Shown here: in pieces, positions 55,738-64,000 of the stretch
Numbering within the stretch: the first letter of the stretch is position 1
Layout: every line of letters begins with the position of its first letter
Notes under the pieces: generated by a model
What the model saw: only the letters and a program-made list of their open reading frames with translations
What the model was told of the DNA's origin: nothing
Databases searched by the model: none
Source: Plantago major
Taxonomy: Eukaryota; Streptophyta; Magnoliopsida; Lamiales; Plantaginaceae
Direction of reading: 5' to 3'
Assembly: GCA_026545765.1 (NCBI GenBank)
Contig: CM048841.1
Location: 97,917,352 to 97,981,351, forward strand
Length of the DNA: 64,000 nt
Translations under genes and position numbers: made by a program

Positions 55738-55990
55738 GCTGTAAACGAGCCGAGCTTTACAAAAGCTCGGTTCGTTAAGGAAAAATAATCTGAAGCTCGA
55801 GCTCGATTGAGCTGCATAATTTGAGCTCGAGCTCGAAAGAAAGTGTCATTATTCGAGCTTGGCTCGCGAGCTTCATTTTTTTCTTTTAATTAATTTTTTA
55901 AATCTCGAAAGCTCGGATCGCAAGCTCGAAAACTAACAAAGTTCGAATATAGCTCGACTTGAAAGCTCGAAACCGTTCAAAACTAACAAA
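55738..55990. repeat. GAGCTCG-rich dispersed repeat
   Basis: Begins GGGCTGTAAACGAGCCGAGC and contains many overlapping palindromes (AGCTCGAGCTCG, TTCGAGCTTGGCTCGCGAGC). Such GAGCTCG-rich blocks are common dispersed repeats in plant genomes; I do not assign a class. A lone Stowaway left end (TA CTCCCTCCGTCCCGG) follows at 56024. Confidence 0.5.
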
Positions 55991-57544
55991 ACAAATAAAT
56001 AAATAAATTAATATAATTATATACTCCCTCCGTCCCGGTTTCATCTTTCGGCGGACCCGGGCACAAGACATCTCGACTTGACATAGGCAAGCCGGACAAA
56101 GGACCTAAACCCATCTCTTCTCTTACATGCCGAAGCACTATACTAGGAGCGGATTAACACGACTTTGCACAATTGATACTTAGACATATTTTGACATCAT
56201 CACAAGTAATTATGCACTATGACAATCGTATTTGAAGTACTACTATTAAACATTTTGCACAAAGTATTGGAAGAGACTTGAGGGACAAACTGCTGTTTTT
56301 ACGTATAAGTAAAATTTCATGTCTTTTTTCATTTGTGCATATAACGTCAATGTTTTTAATATAATCGTTTTAACTTTTAACAGATCTTGTTATAATTATA
56401 ATGTTTATCGATTCCTTTAATCCCTTATAAAAACGGTCCCATGCATTTTAGGGATTGGTCATAACTTATACATAGCCATCGAGCCAGTAAGGACCCATAT
56501 ATTGGAGTTTATGGTCGTGTTATCGTGTAGATAAAGTTGGTCACTTGTGAACATGATGATAGAGCTAGTTTAAATTGATACGGGTCTTCAAAATAGTTAA
56601 ATGGTAGCCTTTTTTTGGCAGTCTAGTAGTGTTGTATTATTCGCGCAAACAGAAGAAGAATCACAGCTGTGATGTTTTGTTTGTTTGGTCATTGGTGTTC
56701 TATTTTAACACGACAATTAACCACACTTCGTCGACTCGTCGCGTATTGCTATTGCTGCCAAACTACACTAGAATCTCAATTTGGCCCATCCGGATCAGCC
56801 TATAAGAAACCCGATTATATTGGGTTAATGGACTAGCTTGGTCCTCAGTCATAGGTCAATAGGTTTGGCCTATTCTCCGGCCCGTAATCACATCCATATA
56901 ATGAGAATTCTTTTGGCGTCATAGGATTGATGCTTAATTTGACACGCGAATACTCGCGTGAGATCTTTTATACAATACCATAAATTCTAATTAAGTTCGA
57001 CAATATATATTCTTTAAGAATAATTATAATAAACCATACTTATTTAAAATGATTAATAAAACTAGATTTAAAAAAAATAGTTGTGATATATTAATTATTT
57101 TGTTATTAAACATGAAGTATACTATTTATTAAAAAAATTATCTTTTACTCGTTCAACTAAAACATTATAATTAGTAAATTTGTATTATTCATATTTTTAG
57201 GAAGTAGAGAGGGACAAAAAAGTCCAGAGCTCAGAATTTCCATTTCAAAACTTCTATATATATGGAAGCTACCGAACAATGAACATGTCAGATGCAACAC
57301 ATCAGCTGTCACTCTTTGGTACAAGTGTTCATTCAAAATGTTTCCATCAGCAAAAATCGAAACTCCAAGAACGTACAGAGAAATTACAAAATGAATCGAA
57401 TCCATCTCTTATATTCTTTATGATTTCTTAGATTTCGTATCTACCTCTACTCGACTGGGAAGTCAAAAGGGTGACGGTCTATAAGAAAGACGCCTGCTGC
57501 CAACTTTTAGGACTCAGAATATGAAGTTCGGGCGAAGATTACTT

Positions 57545-58107
57545 GGGAATTGAGTGTTAGTTCCAGTATATAATAATCGAAGATAAAAGAATAAAATAAG
57601 AGGCCTGTGCTTGTACAGTTTCCTTAAAACAAATACGTCCCCTCTGTTTCCAAGGATACAATGAAAACTAGTTGTTCTGGCGAACTTATGCCATGCCTGG
57701 ATTATATGTGAAAGGGTATGGTAGAAGAAAACTGCAAGAGAAGAAGAGATGGCTCACGCGGCTAGGCGAGCCGCCTGTGCCTATTTCGATCCGTCATTCG
57801 TGTACGCAGGTCGCACGCGCCTGCTCGCCTCCAAATCCCACTAGTTTCAGTACAAATCCGGTCAGGATTTGCACCCTCTGCGTGCCCGCGTAGAGAGTAT
57901 TCCATAACTTTATCATCACACTTGAACAAGTAGAATGGTGCAATTGGTTATAAACTGGAAATGACTCTCTTACATAGTAGCTTACGACTATATATTTTGT
58001 TTACTTAATTAATGAATAATTAAAAAGTGGTCTCCTAGCAAACATACCCTACAAGGTATTGTTTACTACAAGTTTTGATTCACAATTCCAACATTGATAT
58101 ATATATA
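57545..58107. other. Insertion in the 3' flank of MSL copy B, with a GC-rich core
   Basis: The 3' flank of copy A is continuous across GGATTACTCGGGATGTATATGT. In copy B the matching parts (GATTACTTGGG, 57537-57547, and ATGTACCATAAACGCGG, 58110) are about 560 bp apart. The extra DNA holds a sharply GC-rich core (57750-57895) in AT-rich surroundings. It has a 73-codon open frame (57672-57893) and an overlapping 31-codon one from the ATG at 57749. I recognise neither, and no terminal repeats are evident. Confidence 0.6.
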
Positions 58108-58215
58108 TATATGTACCATAAACGCGGAATGAGAAATTCAGGTGCGTATACATGTCAGGAAAGGCAAGCTTATTCGGTATGTATATATAACTCCCCTTGA
58201 AATGGTTTGGTGAAA

Positions 58216-61200
58216 TCACGCAGCAGGACCAACAGTCCAACTGGAAGGATGCCTATTAGAGTGTGCTGGTGGCATGTTACGGACATTCACGTCCAGTGGC
58301 AGCAGGCGGTATTCCATATCTAGCTCTCTGAAAATCTTGATCATTTCCTCGACCAGAAGAGATCTCCTTACGAATCTCTCGCCCAAGTCCTGGAAATTCA
58401 TCGTGTGTGTGGGCCACACGGACCACTTCAACCGGTTCATGTCCTCCATGTCCCTCATCAATATCATTGGATCCGGGTACCAGTGGTCACTCTTGTCGAT
58501 GCAATAACTGCAAGTTCACAAGCATGAGTACACAAAGATGACAAGGAAAGCCTGTCACAAGCTAACATATAGCGAGTGCCTATACCGAAAAAGGCTGTTG
58601 ATAGTAAAAATGTACGAAAACATGAATCTTAGGCCTGATATAGTTCAAGGAGATGGCTATGTAAGCGGACAGTGCCTGATATAGTAGCATATATACCTTG
58701 TGATTCTTTCCCTCATTAAGGTTATCTTCTCAACAGGAGTTGAAATGTGAATTGCGAAATCAACTGCATCGCCCATATCAGGGCTACGATAATAATTGTT
58801 GATGGGCTTTGTGGCTAGTACACTGTTTGGGTAATAGATCTTGCTGTTATCAAACTTCAGGAAAACCGTTGTTAGAATATTCATCTCTTCAACCACCATC
58901 TGACATATTGAAAGAAACGGTCAGGTTAGTAGAGATGTTCTACACTGAGAAAATCATGTAAAAAGTAAGGTCTGCAGGTTTGTAAGAAACTAACCTGGAC
59001 ACCTTCAACTTCGACACGGTCACCAACATCAAATGGGTGCATCACAAACAAGAAGATGATCGCCTCGAATGTTGTCTTGCATGTGTTTCCAATCATAAAT
59101 GCCACGAGAATAAGCTGCGAGCTTAGGAAGATAAAGAAGTGTGTTGTAGCAAGTTTGAGTATGAGAAGCCAGATGACACCAATGAGAGCTCCCACCCCCA
59201 CATTGAGCATTTGGTGTAGCTCGCTAACAGCAGTTTTTGTATCGTTTAGCGACATGGCAAGAGCTCTCCGTTCTCTATATGCATTTACCTACAGAAAACC
59301 AGATTGTTATTGTAGGGCTATAAAACAATACAAATAAGTAGGAGTGTAGGATCACAGCATATAAAAGCGATGCAACTCGTACATAAACAGTTATCGACCT
59401 GGATACAAGATTCATAACTTTAGTATCAGTTGGATAGCTTGAATGGTAACAAGTGTAAAGCATTTAACAACCAAGAGTCTTATAAATTAACCATATCAAG
59501 ACACGGCTTTGAGAGAATGTCACGTAGTTCAATTGAAGTGAACTGTCTGAATATGAAGCTCAACAAACACTTGAAAGACAAACTTGTCTTCTCAGACATA
59601 TTGCAATTTAGTTATCCACCTGTATAAACAAAACTCATGTATTTTTCCAGGCAAGTAATAGTAGACTGCATAACGTTGCATATGTTCCTTCACCGGGTTG
59701 GCTTTATAAACATATTATCTTGTTTCTTGTTAATGAATCTCACCATTAATGTTCTCGTGTTCCACGACCTTTTAAATTGGAAGAGACTGACTATGTTATA
59801 TCCTATTTTAGCTTTTAGGAGTATACACAGAGTGCCAGATTACCTCTGATGGTACTCATTGCACCATATGGATCCAGGGTAGAACTAGCAAGTAATTACT
59901 ATTGAAGTAACACTCGAGTTTGGCGAATAAGAGCTCTTAAAATCCAAAAGCTTTATAACAAAATAATTGATCCTACTTGAAACTAGAGAGAAGAAATTTT
60001 ATCTCAATGAAATATAAGCTGCCTGATTTTTTATTCAAGTTGTGAAGACTAAGGTTCTGTTATTTTCAACTTAAAACTTGATTCGATTGGCCTGCTCTTT
60101 TTCAACTTAAAACTCATTCGATTCGATTCTGCTTGGTTATATTTTATACTACAAATCGATTCGATTCAATTCGATTCCAAGAATTTCAAATGAAACGAGC
60201 GTAGTTATATTTTATATTACAGTTCAGTTCAGTTCAATTCAATTCAATTCAGTAAATTTCAATTGAAAAGAACATAGACTAACAAGATATGCACACCAAC
60301 AAATGTTGGGAGCTAGATTTTTTTGCCTAATATAAAGATTTTGGAATCTAGTCTTACCACCCAATTCTTCAGGGCTCGTTTGCTGATTCCCTTTTGAGCA
60401 GTTATGCCATCAAAGAGACGCGTAGTCTTCGAAACCTCATCCTCTCGTAAATAACGCAGCAAGTCCACCTCATAGATGTACCTGAATGTAGTCAAATCGC
60501 AATCTTAGACTTCAATGACAAAAAAATGAAAACAAAAACATGTGCGAAGCTATATATGGAATCGAAATAGAATTTTACTTGGATCCTGGTTGGGCCACAT
60601 TGACAAAGATGTTCCTGGCAGCAACCTTAGCCTGGTTCTCACTGGTAATCTGCACCATAGCCTCATCATGAACAGGACATGCCTCCTGAACAGTCGAATC
60701 CTGGATATTCTCATCCAGAGAGGAAATTGCGCCTTTCCTCACAATATTCATCAACCTCTTCATATTCCACGCGGAGATATTGTTCTGGTTCAGCCTATGC
60801 AAATGATCAATCGTGATACCATTCCCCTCTTCCTTCTTACAACTACTATGCCTAGAAAACTTCGGACTCTTACCACCCGCAGAGCTGTTCATGTGTGCCA
60901 TCCCAATAGTTCTCCCACTTTTCTCAAACACATACGCCTTAATATCAGCCGGAACACTTACACCTGCATTCTGAAACTTCTCTACCTCAATCATCACTCT
61001 TTCCTCCTCCTCCATCTGCTGTTGCATCTCAACCAACGGAGGCCCAGAAAGCGTCTCAATCACATACTGATTAAACAACGCCTCCTGGATCCGATCAAAA
61101 AAAGCAGTGACATGAAACGTAGACGCTAAAACCTTCACCAACAGCGTCTTCAGCAACCATATCATAGTTCCCACCAACGAACACACCCAAAATTTCGTCA

Positions 61201-62047
61201 CATACGGCAAAATCAGCTTGTTCGTCAGCTTCTCCACCTTCTTATCAAATATACACTGCCAAGCAATCAAAACCAATGCCAGCCAGATGCAATTCTGCAC
61301 ACCATTCCTCAACCCGTACACGAAATACAAAACACGTTTTCGCAACATAAAGTTCCTTTCGATAAAGAACACCACGATCCTAATCACCAAACCAGAAACT
61401 AACCTCCCGGAAATCAGAACCAACACCGTAAGCTCCCATTTCCACAACTCGAGCTCAAAGACAGTTCTCCTCTTAAGCACATTAATCGTCAAACTACAAA
61501 CTAAAGCCGCAACAATCAAAATCAAACTCACCAGCTGCATAACAAAAAGCACACTAAACCTCATTTTCTTATAATACTCAGGCACATCCTTTTCTAGAAA
61601 CGGATCATCCTCCTCGATTTCGATTCTCCCTAAGGGAGATTTCCCTGCCATCCTGGGAGTGGTCTGGCAGGACCCGGAATGAGTCCTGGAATGAGCCTGT
61701 TTTCGCAGCGGGTCGATTAGTCTGGATTTGGCTTTGGTCTCAACGAAACTCGACCTCCTTCGAAAGGAGGTGTTGGAGCCAGAGCAAAGCAGAACTGCCT
61801 CCTCCTCCCCCCGTTGCGCATTATCGACTACCGGTGAAACACCACGGCGATTTATGTCAGTTCTTTTCAAGTCACTAGTTAAGTCGTAACTTGAGGATCT
61901 CCAGATGGGATTAGGATCATCGATGCTAATCCTGACATCTTTGGGAGCTGGTGAAGAAGAAGAAGAAGTGGAAGTGAATTTCTTGATATTTTCGCATTGT
62001 GAAGGTGAAAATTTGAACGAATTTTTGCGGGGTGTTTGAATTTCCAT
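58216..62047 (-). CDS. MSL10: MSL10-like mechanosensitive channel (MscS family), copy B
   Basis: Five exons: 62047-60579, 60481-60358, 59288-58995, 58899-58697 and 58507-58216, in phase, 793 residues. Exons 2-5 are 124, 294, 203 and 292 nt, exactly as in copy A. The six membrane spans and MscS domain are very similar (pore helix FMIGNTCKTTFEAIIFLFVM, then HPFDVGDRVEVEG). The two copies differ most in the N-terminal cytosolic domain, where B has a Ser-rich start (STSSSSSPAPKDVRISIDD), an additional RTHSGSCQTTPRM segment and an insertion EACPVHDEA near the exon 1 end. That domain carries signalling and phosphorylation in AtMSL10, so the copies may differ more in regulation than in conduction. 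Intron 2 contains a foldback MITE. Confidence 0.95.
60046..60280. mobile_element. Foldback MITE family copy 3, in intron 2 of MSL copy B
   Basis: The left end GGTTCTGTTATTTTCAACTT and right end AATTGAAAAGAACATAGACT are imperfect inverted repeats, with GATTCGATTC and GTTCAGTTCAG runs between. It is a longer relative of 21260-21381. Copy A has no counterpart in its intron 2, so insertion followed the MSL duplication. Confidence 0.65.
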
Positions 62048-63440
62048 TTGATGGATTGATTTGATATAATAATGATCAAATTATGAGTCTGTATAGTGGT
62101 TTGTGTGATTTGAGGAGATTATTTTATAGGACCAGGTGCAGGGTATATATATACTATTTCCTCTATTCGGGAGATTTTGCTTATTCATCAACAAAATAAG
62201 AAATGTGCAAGAATTGAATAGAAAATAAAGAATGAATAAAATTTGATAATGAGTTGTTAAAGTGAAAAATTGAGTAGTATTTGAATGATAGAAGTAGAGA
62301 TATAGTGGGTTGGTAAATATTTATATGAGTATTTTATGTGGGTATTAATTAATTGGGGATAGAGAATAACATTTTTAAAAATGAAAACGGAAAGTTTGGT
62401 GTGGAACAAATAAAATGGAAAAATGAGAAGTTTGTGATTGGACATATGAAGTACTCCCTCCGTTCATGAACAAACTATACATATTTCATTTATATTTGGT
62501 ACAATATAAATGTCACATTTACATTTTTGGTAATTGTACACCACTTTTTTTTTAAGAATATTTTGAGCCACATGTTACCAATCTAATTTATCTCCACAAC
62601 TTTTATTTATACATATATCTTCGTGCTCAAAATTAAATGTGTAATTTGTTCTGGTGCGAAGGGAGTAGTATTTGATACTCCTTCCGGTCTTTTACATGAT
62701 TGATCATTTGACCTTTTCCAAATAACAAAAACCAATTTCGACCACTAATTACTCTTCTTTCTTTTTTCATAAAATCATCAGAATGATAAATCCGACTGCT
62801 TTAGTTGGTTGATAACGTGTAGAGAATCAGTACCATCTGTGACTTCAGGACCACTAATTAATCTTAAAATATAATATTTTAAAACCAAATAGAAATATAT
62901 CATAAAACATCACTTTTTAAACTTTTGTTATAATTTTGTAAAAGAAAATTATTATTATAATTTAAAAGTAATTCATTGTTAAAATTGATTATAGTCGACT
63001 GAAAAAGTTAAATAATCAAGTTTTAAAAAGAACGGTGTGAAGGCATTACTGATATTTATATGGGTTGTGTTGCAGAATGCGGCTTCACTGGACTGGTGGT
63101 ATATAAGGAAAGGTGGTGAAGACAAACGCAAGCAGCTGGCACTCTTCCAACCGTCACCATCCATACTGCATGTATTACAAATGAGTAACTATCATGGTAT
63201 AATACCATTATAATATAATTAATCTTTAAAAGAAAATACTAGTATATAATAAAATAATTTTAATTTTTTTTTTAACAATATCAATATTACAATCATATGA
63301 GTATTACATAAAATCAATTAATATATCATTCAATCTATCAACCATTACAAATGAATCAACTATCACAAATATATCATTCAATTTATCAACCATTACAAAG
63401 AAATCAACTATCACAACTACAATACAGTATAGCACAATCC
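62048..63440. other. Upstream flank of MSL copy B and intergenic DNA
   Basis: The first 150 bp are promoter and 5' UTR of copy B. A MITE-like sequence begins near 62152 (TTTCCTCTATTCGGGAGATT) and abuts the MITE at 62454. The rest is very AT-rich without coding signal. Confidence 0.5.
62454..62665. mobile_element. Stowaway-like MITE
   Basis: Left end CTCCCTCCGTTCATGAACAA, right end TTGTTCTGGTGCGAAGGGAG, both next to TA. 212 bp, non-coding. Confidence 0.85.
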
Positions 63441-63498
63441 GCACTTAACGGGACTAGAACCCATACACCTCAACCTAACCAAATGAGCTAGGCCTCAT
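63441..63498 (-). mobile_element. tRNA-derived SINE head
   Basis: On the minus strand there are an A-box-like TAGCTCATTTGG (63490-63479) and a B-box-like GGTTCTAGTCCC (63461-63450), about 17 bp apart, in tRNA-like sequence starting AATGAGGCC. The region is too short and too imperfect for a working tRNA. The tail of the SINE, if present, lies to the left in AT-rich DNA. Confidence 0.55.
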
Positions 63499-63584
63499 TG
63501 GCAAATAATTTTAATTTTAGAAAACCACATATATAAAAGAACAGATAATTAATAAAAATCTATTTGTATAGTAAACGTCAAATC

Positions 63585-63778
63585 TGTTGAGAAATAACTG
63601 TAATGTTATTTTGTATATACAACTGATAATACGTGTGGGGTATATATACAAGTATGAGACAAGCTTCTAGAGCTATCTACAAGGTATTTGACTATATCTA
63701 GAAAAGTATTTACAACATATAATACTTTACTAGTAAAAGTCTAACGAGATACAAACTCGTGTACATTTATCTCTAACA
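63585..63778 (-). repeat. LTR of a minus-strand retrotransposon
   Basis: 194 bp with ends TGTTGAGA and CTCTAACA. It is followed on the right by CTCCCCTTAAAT, which on the minus strand is a purine tract (ATTTAAGGGGAG) just before the LTR, as expected for a 3' LTR preceded by its polypurine tract. Confidence 0.7.
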
Positions 63779-64000
63779 CTCCCCTTAAATGAACATGAGT
63801 TGACGATCGATGGTACGCTGTGAGAATACTGCCTCATTAAAAACCTTGCTAAGAAAAATCCAGTGGGATAAAAACTCAGCAAAGGGAAAAAGAGTGCAGT
63901 GCGTATCCATCTCCCCTGATTGATGAATCAATGTACTTCTTCGAACTGCTGCAATTCCAATCTTCTAAACTAACTTCCCAAATGATGATGTCGGATTGTG
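63779..64000 (-). mobile_element. Internal 3' end of a retrotransposon, cut by the window edge
   Basis: The block CTGCCTCATTAAAAACCTTG followed by CCAGTGGGATAAAAACTCAG is a commonly seen sequence next to the 3' LTR of plant Copia elements. Only this part lies in the window; any coding region would be to the right, on the minus strand. Confidence 0.6.

Larger units (their letters stand above)
54119..58215. other. Spacer between the two MSL genes
   Basis: The left 300 bp are promoter and 5' UTR of copy A. The middle (54500-57150) has MITE-like sequences, a GAGCTCG-rich repeat and otherwise AT-rich DNA with no coding signal. From 57500 it is 3' flank of copy B, split by an insertion (57545-58107). 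Confidence 0.55.

Overview
The window is nuclear DNA of a flowering plant, most likely a eudicot. The protein families are plant-type: a phi-class glutathione transferase, a COPT copper transporter, MSL10-like MscS channels, ARID-HMG proteins and an F-box/DUF295 protein. Genes have short AT-rich introns, U6 genes carry the plant USE plus TATA promoter, and intergenic DNA is full of LINE, Copia, CACTA, Cassandra and Stowaway-like elements. The species cannot be told from the sequence; an asterid would fit, but that is a guess.

Layout. 1-13.9 kb is mainly transposon: a 5'-truncated L1-type LINE (2404-12252, 9-bp target duplication) is split inside its RNase H region by a 6.7-kb Copia retrotransposon (5156-11893, 5-bp duplication ACTTA). 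14-22.4 kb holds three genes: a PUS1-type tRNA pseudouridine synthase (+), a single-exon F-box/DUF295 protein (+) and a divergent CRAL-TRIO protein (-). 22.4-32.4 kb is AT-rich and repeat-built: a Mutator-like TIR element between two direct repeats, and a decayed SANT/NAM-associated gene of the PIF/Harbinger ORF1 type interrupted by a 1.2-kb CACTA element. 32.4-41.5 kb is one ARID-HMG gene, whose third intron (7.46 kb) contains a Cassandra-type solo LTR carrying 5S rRNA-like sequence and tandem repeats of 338 bp. 41.7-49.4 kb holds a frameshifted COPT gene, two divergent U6 snRNA loci, the minor-spliceosome protein gene U11/U12-25K and a phi-class GST. 50.2-62.0 kb is a tandem pair of MSL10-like channel genes with identical exon plans. 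The right edge has a Stowaway-like MITE, a tRNA-derived SINE head and the LTR of a minus-strand retrotransposon that runs out of the window.

Points of most interest: (1) both U6 loci keep a recognisable pol III promoter and a T-run terminator, yet both are changed in the ACAGAGA box and the 5' stem-loop, one is also changed in the AGC triad, and they flank the U11/U12-25K gene; (2) the last coding segment of U11/U12-25K is tandemly duplicated into its own 3' flank (186-bp unit), and the CRAL-TRIO gene shows the same kind of event (about 76 bp); (3) the PUS1 gene has an expanded in-frame 60-bp minisatellite at its C terminus; (4) there are clear nested insertions. No operon-like or CRISPR-like system is present. 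Exon boundaries were placed by hand from GT/AG sites, reading phase and family knowledge; they are phase-consistent but not transcript-verified.
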